Positions 8,412 to 17,805 of a DNA stretch of 64,000 nt are shown piece after piece; within the stretch, counting starts at the first letter, position 1, and every line of letters starts with the position of its first letter. Position numbers and translations under genes: made by a program. The notes under the pieces are model-generated. The model was not told the origin of the DNA, did not search any database, and worked only from the letters and a program-made list of their open reading frames with translations. The DNA is taken from positions 3,286,001 to 3,350,000 of the forward strand of contig NZ_OMPD01000014.1 in assembly GCF_900312745.1 (NCBI RefSeq), read 5' to 3'. The stretch comes from Aquimarina sp. AU58 (lineage in GTDB: Bacteria > Bacteroidota > Bacteroidia > Flavobacteriales > Flavobacteriaceae).

Positions 8412-10340
8412 ATGCAGTTTAAACACCCAGAATTTCTTTACGCTCTTTTTGCACTTATAATTCCTATTCTAGTTCATTTATTTCAGTTACGACGCTTTCA
8501 GAAGGTTAATTTTACAAATGTTCAGTTTCTAAAAGCGGTTACGGTACAAACTCGAAAGAGTTCTCAGATCAAAAAATGGTTAACGCTTCTTGCTCGATTA
8601 TTAGCTATGGCAGCTATCATTTTTGCTTTTGCACAACCATTTCTGGCATTAGAAGAAATTGTTGGTAAAAAAAGTAAAACCGTATTATACCTTGATAATT
8701 CGTTTAGTATGCAGGCCAAAGGTTCTAAAGGGCCTCTCCTAAAACGTGCTGTACAAGAAATTCTTAGTGACCTTCCTGAAGAGGAAACTATATCTCTTTT
8801 TACCAATACAGAGACTTTTATTGATGTTTCTAAACAGGATATCCAAAACGACTTGCTACAAATCGAGTACTCATCTAATCAACTTTCGTATTCAGCAGCT
8901 TATCTTAAAGCTAAACAACTAGTAGGAACATCTCCAGAAACCAATAAACGTATCATAATGGTTTCAGATTTTCAACAAAAAGAAAATGCCTTTAGTATAC
9001 AAAAAGATACAGATACAAAAACACACCTTGTTCAGCTACAACCTGTCACCAGGCAAAATATTGCTATCGACAGCCTGTATTTAAGGCATAATACCAATAA
9101 TGACCTCACTCTTAATGTAGTATTAAGCAATACGGATACTAATGCAGAAAACACATCTATTGCACTATATAATGACGATAAATTGATTGCCAAAACTGCA
9201 GTTTCTATTCCGGAAAATGGCATAGCCGAAACTGAATTCCGTTTAGATGAGAATATAAAAATTAACGGTCGGGTAACTATAGAAGATCCTGTAATAACCT
9301 TTGATAATTCAAGGTTTTTTACCATAAATGCTCCAGAAAAGATAAAAGTTGTTGCTATTAATGAAGCAAATGATAATTTTATAAAAAATATTTTTACTTC
9401 AGATGAATTTGTAGTGCTAAGCAGCTCTGTCGAAAGGCTTAATTATAATGATATTAGTAATGCAAACCTGGTAATCATTAATGAGGTTAAGCAAATTCCG
9501 GTATCACTTATCAATGCATTAAAGCCTTTTGTTGATCAAGGAGGTACTATTTGTCTTATTCCTGCAACAAATGGAGATTTGGTTTCGTATCAACAGTTTA
9601 TAAGCGGATATTCGACACAAGGGTTATTGGCAGAAACAACACGTGAAAAGAAAATCACATCTATTAACTTCTCACATCCATTATATCGTGGGGTTTTTGA
9701 TAAAAAGATTACAAATTTTCAATATCCAAAGGTAAATAGTTATTATCAGGCAAATGCATCCAATATCGTACTATCTTTTGAAGATAATAGCCCTTTCTTA
9801 TACAAAACAAATAATATATATGTATTTACATCGGCTATAAATCAGGAAAATTCTAACTTTAAGAATTCTCCTTTAATCGTTCCTACATTATATAATATTG
9901 GTAAACAAAGCTTACAGCTTACCGATATATCATATACTATTGGTCAGATTAATTCTTATGATATTCCTATATCTCTCGGACAAGATGGAATATTGTCTTT
10001 GGTCTCTGACCAGGAAAACATTATACCATTGCAACAGAGTTTTTCTACAAAAGTGAATATAACGACAGACGAAGTTCCTACACGAGCAGGGATTTACAGT
10101 GTACAAGATAAAAATAACAGTGTTCAACAACATGTAAGTTATAATTATAATAGTGCAGAGAGTGATTTACAATACTATAACTTAACTACTACAGAAGATT
10201 ATCAAGTAAGCCAATCAGTCACAGAGCTTTTTGATCAAATAAAAGAAGAGACTAGTGTTAATGAACTTTGGAAATGGTTTGTTATTTTTGCGTTGATATT
10301 CTTGCTAATTGAAATACTACTATTAAAATATCTAAAATGA
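8412..10340 (+). CDS. BatA-domain membrane protein
   Basis: A 642-residue membrane protein. The N-terminus (MQFKHPEFLYALFALIIPIL, then a LFQLRRFQKVNFTNVQFLK segment) is the BatA domain (Pfam BatA, TIGR02226), with two membrane spans, the second near residues 58-80. Residues about 90-200 resemble a von Willebrand A-like domain (LYLDNSFSM). A final membrane helix ends the protein. The family is linked to the Bat/MoxR system but its role is unclear. A TATATTTG box at 8387-8394 is a likely promoter. The stop codon overlaps the start of the next gene. Confidence 0.82.
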   Translation: MQFKHPEFLYALFALIIPILVHLFQLRRFQKVNFTNVQFLKAVTVQTRKSSQIKKWLTLLARLLAMAAIIFAFAQPFLALEEIVGKKSKTVLYLDNSFSMQAKGSKGPLLKRAVQEILSDLPEEETISLFTNTETFIDVSKQDIQNDLLQIEYSSNQLSYSAAYLKAKQLVGTSPETNKRIIMVSDFQQKENAFSIQKDTDTKTHLVQLQPVTRQNIAIDSLYLRHNTNNDLTLNVVLSNTDTNAENTSIALYNDDKLIAKTAVSIPENGIAETEFRLDENIKINGRVTIEDPVITFDNSRFFTINAPEKIKVVAINEANDNFIKNIFTSDEFVVLSSSVERLNYNDISNANLVIINEVKQIPVSLINALKPFVDQGGTICLIPATNGDLVSYQQFISGYSTQGLLAETTREKKITSINFSHPLYRGVFDKKITNFQYPKVNSYYQANASNIVLSFEDNSPFLYKTNNIYVFTSAINQENSNFKNSPLIVPTLYNIGKQSLQLTDISYTIGQINSYDIPISLGQDGILSLVSDQENIIPLQQSFSTKVNITTDEVPTRAGIYSVQDKNNSVQQHVSYNYNSAESDLQYYNLTTTEDYQVSQSVTELFDQIKEETSVNELWKWFVIFALIFLLIEILLLKYLK

Positions 10341-11590
10341 ACTTCTTATTAAAGGCTGCTACTGTAATTGACCCAAAATCCCCTTTTCATCGTCAAACAG
10401 TTGATGTATTAATCGAAAATGGAATAATTACAGATATAAAGAAGACAATCAAAGCCCCTGATCATGTTGAAGAAGTTACATTAGATAACTTACACATCTC
10501 ACAAGGATGGTTTGATAGTAGTGTAAGTTTTGGTGAACCAGGATATGAAGAACGTGAAACTATTGAACATGGTTTACAAGTGGCTGCAAAAAGTGGTTTC
10601 ACAGCTATAGCATTACACCCAAATACATTACCAGTAACCGATAATAGCACTTCTATAGGCTTTCTGAAAGGGAAGTCTCAAAATAGCGCAGTATCATTAT
10701 ATCCTATCGGAGCGTTGACCATACAGTCCAAGGGTGTAGATATGGCAGAATTATATGATATGCAACATGCAGGTGCTATTGCCTTTGGTGACTATAAAAA
10801 AGCTATTCAAAACCCTAATCTATTAAAGATTGCTCTTCTCTATGCACAAAATTTTGACGGATTGGTTCTATCTTTTCCTCAAGAAAATAATATTGCCGGT
10901 AAAGGAATGGTTAATGAAGAAGAACAAAGTACTTTACTTGGATTGAAAGGAATTCCTGCGCTAGCAGAAGAATTACAGATTGCGCGAGACTTGTTTCTAC
11001 TAGAATATACCGGTGGCACCTTACACATCCCTACAATTTCGACAGCCAAATCAGTAGCATTAATTAGAGATGCTAAGGCAAAAGGATTACAAATAAGTTG
11101 TAGTACCACCGTTCATCATTTAACCCTAACTGATAAAGAGTTGGTTACATTTGACACTAATTATAAAGTACTCCCTCCATTAAGAACACAAAAAGATGTA
11201 GATGCCTTGGTAAAAGGTATAAATGATGGTACAATTGATATGGTTACCAGTGATCATCAACCTATAGATGTAGAACATAAAAAGGTAGAGTTTGATCACT
11301 CAAAATACGGTACTACCGGTTTAGAAAGTGCTTTCGGAAATCTTAATACAATATTAGATATTGAACAAACCATAGCAATGCTTACCAGTGGTAAATCTAT
11401 TTTCAAAATAGAAAGTGAAAGCATTGAAAAAGGTAATAAAGCAGATTTATCTTTATTTAATCCTACAGGTGATACCACTTTTACAGAAGAGCATGTTATA
11501 TCTTCTTCAAAAAATAGTGCTTTTATAGGAAAATCTACAAAAGGAGTTCCTTATGGTATTATCGCTAACGGAAAAATGATATTAAAATAA
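10337..11590 (+). CDS. Dihydroorotase-like protein, HxH ligands lost
   Basis: A 417-residue amidohydrolase-fold protein of the dihydroorotase family. The start ATGA overlaps the stop of the BatA gene, so the two are translationally linked. Where active enzymes have an HxH metal pair (as in DLHVHLREPG), this one reads WFDSSVSFGEPGYEE, so both histidines are missing. A later His (TTVHHLTL) and the Asp motif TSDHQP remain. Flavobacteria commonly carry such a copy besides a true PyrC. It may be a structural PyrC-prime partner of aspartate transcarbamoylase or an enzyme with changed metal use; catalytic activity is doubtful. Confidence 0.75.
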   Translation: MNFLLKAATVIDPKSPFHRQTVDVLIENGIITDIKKTIKAPDHVEEVTLDNLHISQGWFDSSVSFGEPGYEERETIEHGLQVAAKSGFTAIALHPNTLPVTDNSTSIGFLKGKSQNSAVSLYPIGALTIQSKGVDMAELYDMQHAGAIAFGDYKKAIQNPNLLKIALLYAQNFDGLVLSFPQENNIAGKGMVNEEEQSTLLGLKGIPALAEELQIARDLFLLEYTGGTLHIPTISTAKSVALIRDAKAKGLQISCSTTVHHLTLTDKELVTFDTNYKVLPPLRTQKDVDALVKGINDGTIDMVTSDHQPIDVEHKKVEFDHSKYGTTGLESAFGNLNTILDIEQTIAMLTSGKSIFKIESESIEKGNKADLSLFNPTGDTTFTEEHVISSSKNSAFIGKSTKGVPYGIIANGKMILK

Positions 11591-11656
11591 GTATATTACA
11601 AAACTAATTCTTCATTACGATCTAGTGTAGTAATAAAATAATATAATACAACAATT

Positions 11657-11986
11657 ATGCAATCTGACTACGCAAAACAAGGAAAAACAGCAGCTATTGT
11701 TTCATATATCACCATTATTGGTACAATTATAGCTTTTTTTATGAATCAGGAAAGTAAAAATCAGTTTGCAAGTTTTCATATCAGGCAAGCACTGGGTTCA
11801 TGGATTAGTTTCTACCTTTTAATAGCTTTGGCTAATATTTTTGACTCACTAATGATTCATATCGCTTTCTATATCTTCTGTATCGTGCTAATTGTTTTTG
11901 GACTTATTCTGGCTATACGAGAAGAGCAAAAAACAGTTCCTATTTTGGGGCCGTATTTTCAGGAATGGTTTAGTTTCATTAAATAG
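11657..11986 (+). CDS. DUF4870-like small membrane protein
   Basis: A 109-residue integral membrane protein with three predicted helices (about residues 13-30, 48-68 and 70-88). The layout resembles DUF4870/YtxH-neighbour import component proteins of flavobacteria, with the motif FHIRQALG after the first helix. Function unknown. It is 22 bp upstream of a membrane peptidase-like gene and is probably cotranscribed. Confidence 0.6.
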   Translation: MQSDYAKQGKTAAIVSYITIIGTIIAFFMNQESKNQFASFHIRQALGSWISFYLLIALANIFDSLMIHIAFYIFCIVLIVFGLILAIREEQKTVPILGPYFQEWFSFIK

Positions 11987-12007
11987 TAGATTATAACGAA
12001 CTATTTT

Positions 12008-12814
12008 ATGTTTAAAAAAATAGCAAAACTAGTTCTTAAACTCTTAGTATTTCTTTTTTTAACCGCTCTAACGCAAATTGGTGGAGTGATATATATTCTT
12101 ACAGAATTACTGGTTAAAAGAAACATACACAAGTATAGGTTCAAAAAAGCAATTATATTCCTTATAACATATGTAGGTATAACATTTTTGATTGTACCCT
12201 ATATCGCTCCATTATTTGGTAGAGAAAAAATTAAAGATACTACACAAATAAAAGCGCATAGCTTCATAACAAAACTTCTAAACCGAAATTATGTGCGTCC
12301 AGAACTTCATATTGCACTAGAAGAAATTGCAAATTCATTTCATCAAACGAATCCTAATATCGCACTGGTATATCTGGATGTTAGCTTTCCATTTATAGAT
12401 GGTTTTTCATTGCTTCCGCATTTGAGTCATAATGATGGAAAAAAGATTGACATCTCATTTATTTACCAAGATCATAATAAAACGACCAACAAAAAACCAT
12501 CGGTTAGTGGCTACGGAATATTTGAATCCCCTACCCAACAAGAATATAATCAAACCTTAATTTGTAAACAAAAAGGAAATTGGCAATACGATTTTACCAA
12601 ATACATAACTTTTGGAACCTTAAACAAAGGGTTAAAATTTTCTGAAAAAGCTACAAAAGATTTACTTTTGGCAATCGTAAAACAAAAACAGATAGAGAAG
12701 GTTTTTATAGAACCACATCTTAAGAATAGATTAAAGATACAAAGTGCCAAAATACGATTTCATGGATGCCAGGCAGTACGGCATGATGATCATATACACA
12801 TACAATTAAAATAA
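12008..12814 (+). CDS. Membrane-anchored LAS-type peptidase-like protein
   Basis: A 268-residue protein with two N-terminal membrane helices (about 10-35 and 47-65) and an extracytoplasmic domain. The domain carries the spaced motifs of LAS metallopeptidases (M15/M74 murein endopeptidases): SHNDGKKIDISF (His and Asp ligands) and a C-terminal HDDHIHI (HxH ligand). I infer a zinc-dependent peptidoglycan or other amidase acting at the envelope. Family assignment rests on these motifs only. Confidence 0.55.
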   Translation: MFKKIAKLVLKLLVFLFLTALTQIGGVIYILTELLVKRNIHKYRFKKAIIFLITYVGITFLIVPYIAPLFGREKIKDTTQIKAHSFITKLLNRNYVRPELHIALEEIANSFHQTNPNIALVYLDVSFPFIDGFSLLPHLSHNDGKKIDISFIYQDHNKTTNKKPSVSGYGIFESPTQQEYNQTLICKQKGNWQYDFTKYITFGTLNKGLKFSEKATKDLLLAIVKQKQIEKVFIEPHLKNRLKIQSAKIRFHGCQAVRHDDHIHIQLK

Positions 12815-12864
12815 ATTAAAACCCCTATTTGATAAAGAATAACAAAAAATGATTAATAAGAAAT

Positions 12865-14481
12865 ATGAAATTGAAATTAAGTATATTCCTGTTTGTAGCA
12901 ATAATTTACAGCTGTTTATCTCAAAAGCATAACAAACTTCAACCCAAAATAATTATTGTACAACCTATTGTTGTTCAATCTGATGAGGGTACGAATCCCG
13001 CTTTAATGGCTTTACCAGAGTATTTGGTGGATAGGGCATACCAAAAAGCTAAAGTAGATTTTCATTTTTTAGAACCTATTTACTATAATAATACCAAGGC
13101 GAGAGATGGAGAAATCAATCTTGATGAAATCGTTAAAGCATCACAAGAGAATGGCCTGTTAAAAGGGCAGGGTGATATTGTTAATATGTTTTTTGTAAAT
13201 GCTATTGATGGTAATAAAGGTCCTTTAGGAAGGGGAATAATGGGAGGGTATATTACATTTATTGTACTTGGAGAGAACTCTGATAAAAACATAGATGAAT
13301 TAAAAAACATGCAAGCGTTTGTAATTGCACACGAGGTTGGTCATAACCTATCATTAAAACATGCTATAGATGACCCTAATGTTTCTGATTCTCTTCCTAA
13401 TATACAAAGCAGCGGAGCATTTAAAGATAGAATAGACCCAAAAAATAGCCTAAATGATTATCAAATTGGTGTAGTCCACAAAAGCCCATTAGTCCATTCC
13501 AGAATAGAATTTTTATCAAAAAAAGAAGGTAAAGAAGCGATACTCGATGAATCATTCGAGCCCTATTTTTCTCAACTTCAAAAACGTGAAATAGCAGCTT
13601 TTGTTCAGGAAAAAGTGACTACAGAAAGTATCAATGAGGTAAGACAATTTGCAAAAGATAAGTTTGCCTCTGCTGTTACAGATTTTACAAAAAATGAAAA
13701 GAAATGTATTACCTATGTTACTAATAAAGTGAATGAAATATTACAAAAGAATAATATTTCTTTAATGGCTAATCACCCTTGGAGATTTATTAAAATAGAA
13801 GATTGGTTATGTGGTGGATTTGCACATACAAGAGGTACCTATATTATTCTGAGTCAAAAGCATATTAATCATCTAACTAAAGAATGGAGCGATCAAATGA
13901 CTCCCGAAGAAGAAGAAACACTTATAAAAAAACTAGGAGGGTTGTTGGTACATGAGCAAATGCACTCACTACAGCGTACATACAAAACTAAATTCTTAAA
14001 ACTGTATACCAATTATTGGAACTTTGTTAATGCCAATGTCCTTGAAGAAAAACCGATACAAATCAACCAGGTTTCTAATCCCGATGCGCCAATTGCAGAA
14101 TGGCTTATCCCTAACAAAAAAGATAAAAACACCTATTTTTGGATCAGAACCTTGTTAAAAGAAGGTTCTGATATTCCTGTTATGGGAAAGGATTTCGTAG
14201 ATACAGTATTTACTGTTCAAAAAGTAAACAATGTATTCTCGGTTAAAAAAGATTCTAATAATAAACTTATGAGTTCTTCTCTTTCTGAAATAAGTTTTTA
14301 CAGTGATTCTTTTCCTGTTAAAAGAGGTTTAGATCACCCAAACGAAATCTCTGCCTATATGTTTTCTGAATATTTTAAGGTTTTGATTTCTGATGAAAGA
14401 TTTTTAAAAAAAGTTTCACCAAAGGCTTCAGACCACACTACATCATTTATAAACTGGATCAATAAAGAAATGAAAGAGTAA
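12865..14481 (+). CDS. Lipoprotein metalloprotease with two HExxH motifs
   Basis: A 538-residue exported protein with a lipobox-like end to its signal peptide (IYSC near residue 19). Residues 156-166 read HEVGHNLSLKH, the HExxHxxxxxH zinc site of metzincin proteases with Ser in place of the usual Gly. A second zinc-type motif, HEQMH, lies at 363-367 in a separate C-terminal domain. I infer a two-domain secreted protease. The family is otherwise not recognised. It is followed at 27 bp by an esterase gene on the same strand. Confidence 0.65.
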   Translation: MKLKLSIFLFVAIIYSCLSQKHNKLQPKIIIVQPIVVQSDEGTNPALMALPEYLVDRAYQKAKVDFHFLEPIYYNNTKARDGEINLDEIVKASQENGLLKGQGDIVNMFFVNAIDGNKGPLGRGIMGGYITFIVLGENSDKNIDELKNMQAFVIAHEVGHNLSLKHAIDDPNVSDSLPNIQSSGAFKDRIDPKNSLNDYQIGVVHKSPLVHSRIEFLSKKEGKEAILDESFEPYFSQLQKREIAAFVQEKVTTESINEVRQFAKDKFASAVTDFTKNEKKCITYVTNKVNEILQKNNISLMANHPWRFIKIEDWLCGGFAHTRGTYIILSQKHINHLTKEWSDQMTPEEEETLIKKLGGLLVHEQMHSLQRTYKTKFLKLYTNYWNFVNANVLEEKPIQINQVSNPDAPIAEWLIPNKKDKNTYFWIRTLLKEGSDIPVMGKDFVDTVFTVQKVNNVFSVKKDSNNKLMSSSLSEISFYSDSFPVKRGLDHPNEISAYMFSEYFKVLISDERFLKKVSPKASDHTTSFINWINKEMKE

Positions 14482-14508
14482 ATAAACTTGACCTTAAAGC
14501 TAAAAATT

Positions 14509-15165
14509 ATGCAAAAAACACTATCACTATATCACATTGTAAAAGAACCAACAATAAAAAAAGACAAGACTCCTGTTCTATTTATGTTTCATGGGTATGG
14601 TAGCGATGAAAATGATCTTTTTTCTTTTGCTACAGAATTACAAGAAGAATTATTCATAATTTCGGTTCGAGCACCTTATCCTATGCAGCCTTATGGTAAT
14701 GCATGGTATGCAATTTACTTTGATGCTGCCCAGGGAAAATTTAGTGATGATAAACAAGCCATCGAATCCAGAGATAAAATTGCTGGTTTTATTGATGAAG
14801 CGATCAATGCTTATGATTTGGATAAGGATAATGTTACTCTTCTTGGATTTAGCCAGGGAACGATCCTTAGTTATGCGGTAGCACTCTCCTATCCGAAAAA
14901 AGTAAAAAATGTAATTGCTTTAAGTGGCTATATAAATGAAGATATTCTGGCTGATAATTATAAAACAAATGACTTTTCTAAGCTTAATTTATATTGTTCT
15001 CATGGTAGTGTAGATCAGGTAATTCCTGTGGATTGGGCCCGTAAAGCTCCTATGCTACTCTCAGAACTTGGTATACCAAGTTCTTTAAATGAATTTCAGG
15101 TAGGTCATGGTGTCGCACCCCAAAATTTTTATCAATTTAAAGAATGGTTGAGCACTCACATTTAA
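14509..15165 (+). CDS. Alpha/beta hydrolase, phospholipase/carboxylesterase type
   Basis: About 218 residues from the ATG at 14509; an in-frame TTG at 14488 would add seven residues that do not fit the family. The catalytic triad is visible: nucleophile in GFSQG, Asp in HGSVDQVIP, and His in VGHGVAP. The N-terminal HGYGSDENDL is the oxyanion region. This is the Pfam Abhydrolase_2 group, which hydrolyses carboxylic or thioester bonds. It probably acts in the cytoplasm, as there is no signal peptide. Confidence 0.85.
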   Translation: MQKTLSLYHIVKEPTIKKDKTPVLFMFHGYGSDENDLFSFATELQEELFIISVRAPYPMQPYGNAWYAIYFDAAQGKFSDDKQAIESRDKIAGFIDEAINAYDLDKDNVTLLGFSQGTILSYAVALSYPKKVKNVIALSGYINEDILADNYKTNDFSKLNLYCSHGSVDQVIPVDWARKAPMLLSELGIPSSLNEFQVGHGVAPQNFYQFKEWLSTHI

Positions 15166-15167
15166 CA

Positions 15168-16430
15168 TTAGAATTTAAGTGTAATCGTATGCCAAATGTC
15201 AGTATTTTTATAACTTATTGAGAAGTCGTAGTACTCCACAATTCGATATACTAGTGACAAACCAAGACCACTAGAATCAAGCTTGTTTCCAGATTTCTTA
15301 AAACGTCCGAATAATTCTTCTTCTGATATTTCTAATGGCTCTCCCGTATTTTTAATCTCAAAATATGCATTGGTAAGTGTCATTACGATTTTCCCTGATT
15401 CTATATTATGTTTTATAGCATTACTAATCAAATTATTAAACAGCACATAGGCCATTGTTTCATTAATCTCTATCGACGGATTTTCTTTAAAATCAAGAAT
15501 TACCTCTATATTTTTAATATCGAGTAATTCTTTTACTCTTCCAATTTTCTTTTTAAGATATTCTGCCACGATTAGTTTTGATGTATCTATAAATTGATTA
15601 TTATCAATTTTTGATAATAAGGAAAGATTATCTTTAAGCTTTGATAACCTTCCTGTAGACTCGTATACTTGTCCTAAAATGGATATTTGCTGTTCAGAAA
15701 GATTTTTATCCTGCATCAAAAGTTCCATTTTGTTTTTAATAATTGCTAATGGTGTTTGTATCTCATGAGAAGTATTCTCGGTATATTCTTTTAAATTCTT
15801 ATAATCCTTTACAACTTGATTTGTCATAATTTCGAGTGTAGAATTTAACTCTTCAAACTCTACTATATTAGTTTCACTAAAAGATAAAGGCTTTGGCTTT
15901 TTAACATTAAAATCTTTTATCTGGCTTAGCGTATTATAAAAAGGTATCCAAATTCGTTGCGAAACGATATTACTCAATACAAGCATCGTAATAAAAAACA
16001 ATGCAGTAATCAAAGCAATAACCTGTGTAACACCTCGTATTAAATCTTCTGTAGAAAGTAATGATTTGGTTATCGAAAAGATATAGAAATTATTTCTCAC
16101 TTTATCAGAGAAGGTGATCTGTCTATAGTTCATCTGCTCATTTTGGTATTCATTAAATAATATCGTGTCTTTTATAAATGTTTGGATTTTTGGATCTTTA
16201 TCAACTTTTTGGATAGTAATATTATCCCCAATATTTAAACTATAACTACTTAATAGCTCATCATGCCTATACAACTCATCAATCAATTCTTCTTTTGCCG
16301 CAAATAATTTATCATTAAACTCGCTATTTACAGTACGTCTAATAACAAAGTAAGAAGATAAACCTCCCACAAGAGATACAATAAATAGTCCTGTAAAATA
16401 ATAACGATTAGATAAGCTTAGTAGTTTCAT
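15168..16430 (-). CDS. Sensor histidine kinase of a two-component pair
   Basis: A 420-residue membrane kinase with two helices (about 10-30 and 135-160) flanking a periplasmic sensor region of about 100 residues. The HisKA domain has the H box TSHEIQTPLAI, followed by an N box (FNNLISNAIKHN) and a short G2 region (SSGLGLSLVYRI). The catalytic domain is compact. It overlaps the upstream response regulator gene by 4 bp and must act with it. Confidence 0.88.
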   Translation of the reverse strand: MKLLSLSNRYYFTGLFIVSLVGGLSSYFVIRRTVNSEFNDKLFAAKEELIDELYRHDELLSSYSLNIGDNITIQKVDKDPKIQTFIKDTILFNEYQNEQMNYRQITFSDKVRNNFYIFSITKSLLSTEDLIRGVTQVIALITALFFITMLVLSNIVSQRIWIPFYNTLSQIKDFNVKKPKPLSFSETNIVEFEELNSTLEIMTNQVVKDYKNLKEYTENTSHEIQTPLAIIKNKMELLMQDKNLSEQQISILGQVYESTGRLSKLKDNLSLLSKIDNNQFIDTSKLIVAEYLKKKIGRVKELLDIKNIEVILDFKENPSIEINETMAYVLFNNLISNAIKHNIESGKIVMTLTNAYFEIKNTGEPLEISEEELFGRFKKSGNKLDSSGLGLSLVYRIVEYYDFSISYKNTDIWHTITLKF

Positions 16431-17104
16431 TGATCAGAAAATTTATACCCTACACTGTATACGGTCTGTATATAATCGTTACCACCATGTTCGAGAATCT
16501 TTTTTCTAAGGTTTTTTAAATGAGAATAGATAAAATCGTAAGAATCTGCAATCCCCATTTCGTCTCCCCATAAATGTTCTGCAATAGATCCTTTGGGAAT
16601 TACACGGTTTGGATTCGAGATAAAATATAACATTAGATCGTACTCCTTTTTAGTAAGTTTTAGAATTTTGTTATGTACTTTAACACTCATTTCATAAGGG
16701 AATACTTCAATTTCATTAAAGGTAATCGTATTTTGGGCATCAAAATTTCTTCTACGTATAATCGCTTTTATACGTGCGTTTAGTTCTGCAAGATCAAATG
16801 GTTTTGTAAGATAATCATCTGCTCCAATATCAAGGCCATAAATTCTATCATCGATAGCATTGCGTGCAGATACAATGATGATTCCTGATTTTGATCTCAT
16901 TTCTTTAATCTGTTTAATAACATCAAGACCACTACCATCAGGAAGGTTAATATCAACAACCAGGCAATCATATTCATAATCCCAGCTTTTTTCCTTTGCC
17001 TCTGCTAGATTATCTGTCCATTCACATTGGTATCCTTCTCTCCCAAGGTACTGCACCATCGATTCGGCAAGCATATGTTCGTCTTCTATAATTAGAATTT
17101 TCAC
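16427..17104 (-). CDS. OmpR-family response regulator
   Basis: A 225-residue protein with a receiver domain (acidic pair ED near residue 8, phospho-acceptor Asp in CLVVDINLPDGSG, Lys in YLTKPFD) and a C-terminal winged-helix DNA-binding domain (TKKEYDLMLYF and IQTVYSVGYKF). It is translated first in the pair with the overlapping kinase. A set of phased 11-bp repeats lies between it and the divergent secreted-protein genes, a likely binding site. Confidence 0.9.
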   Translation of the reverse strand: MKILIIEDEHMLAESMVQYLGREGYQCEWTDNLAEAKEKSWDYEYDCLVVDINLPDGSGLDVIKQIKEMRSKSGIIIVSARNAIDDRIYGLDIGADDYLTKPFDLAELNARIKAIIRRRNFDAQNTITFNEIEVFPYEMSVKVHNKILKLTKKEYDLMLYFISNPNRVIPKGSIAEHLWGDEMGIADSYDFIYSHLKNLRKKILEHGGNDYIQTVYSVGYKFSDQ

Positions 17105-17285
17105 TTCTTTCAGATTAAATTTAATAGTCCAATTACCTTTAATTAAAGAAACAAATAATTATCAGAAAGCAAAAGTTTTTACAAACAATATTCATCTTCA
17201 AAAATAAAGTTGATTTTCAATTTAAAAACAACAACATAACAAGCTGTTTTACAAATATCTACCTTAAAAACAGTTTCTAAACAAC

Positions 17286-17329
17286 TTCTACAGATTTCCT
17301 ACAGATTCTCCACAAATTCTCTACAGATT
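17286..17329 (+). promoter_or_regulatory. Four phased 11-bp direct repeats
   Basis: Copies TTCTACAGATT, TCCTACAGATT, CTCCACAAATT and CTCTACAGATT run end to end at exactly 11-bp spacing, one helical turn. OmpR-type regulators often bind direct repeats with this phase, and the array ends 8 bp before the TACTTTCG box. I infer an activator site for the neighbouring response regulator. Confidence 0.6.
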
Positions 17330-17378
17330 CTAATTCTACTTTCGCACCCAATAAAACAAACTGGTTACAAAACAACAA

Positions 17379-17410
17379 TTTAACCATAGTTAAAAGATGT
17401 TTTAACCATA
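17379..17410 (+). promoter_or_regulatory. Paired TTTAACCATA repeat
   Basis: TTTAACCATA occurs at 17379-17388 and 17401-17410, 22 bp apart, in the leader just before the ATG at 17422. It could be a second regulator site or a translation control element. Confidence 0.4.
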
Positions 17411-17421
17411 ATTTAAATACT

Positions 17422-17778
17422 ATGAAAAAAATACTTAGTCTAATCTTATTTCTTTTTTTACAAATCAGTTTTTCGCAAACCCAAGAGGATTATCAAAAAA
17501 TAATTACCGAAGTAACCGATGCATATAACGCAAAAGATGCCGATAAGATTTTTAACTCGTTCTCTCCCCAATTACAATCGACATTTACAATCGAAAAAGT
17601 AAAACAATTCCTTTCTGAAAACCAATCAAAAAAAGGGCCAATGGGGACTTCTTCTTTTTTATTAGATGAAGACAAAGCAAAAAGATACCTAACAGAATTC
17701 GAAAATACGTCTATGATTCTAATTCTGGGATTATCTCCCGATAAGAAAATTACAAAATTAATTCTTGAAGAATACTAA
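17422..17778 (+). CDS. Small secreted protein, DUF3887-like
   Basis: A 118-residue protein with a Sec signal peptide (cleavage near residue 19, after ISFSQ). The remainder (TQEDYQKIITEVTDAYNAKD then a cystatin-like strand pattern) resembles DUF3887 domains. Function unknown. It is 27 bp upstream of a PilJ-type sensor-domain protein and downstream of phased repeats, so it may be a target of the two-component system on the other strand. Confidence 0.5.
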   Translation: MKKILSLILFLFLQISFSQTQEDYQKIITEVTDAYNAKDADKIFNSFSPQLQSTFTIEKVKQFLSENQSKKGPMGTSSFLLDEDKAKRYLTEFENTSMILILGLSPDKKITKLILEEY

Positions 17779-17805
17779 TATATAAACACTTAAAAAATAA
17801 TAGAA

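Larger units (their letters stand above)
17105..17421. other. Divergent regulatory region
   Basis: This 317-bp gap separates the leftward two-component operon from the rightward secreted-protein genes. It contains the four phased 11-bp repeats and the paired TTTAACCATA repeat listed separately, plus a TACTTTCG box at 17337-17344 that is one mismatch from TAnnTTTG. No gene was seen. Confidence 0.6.
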
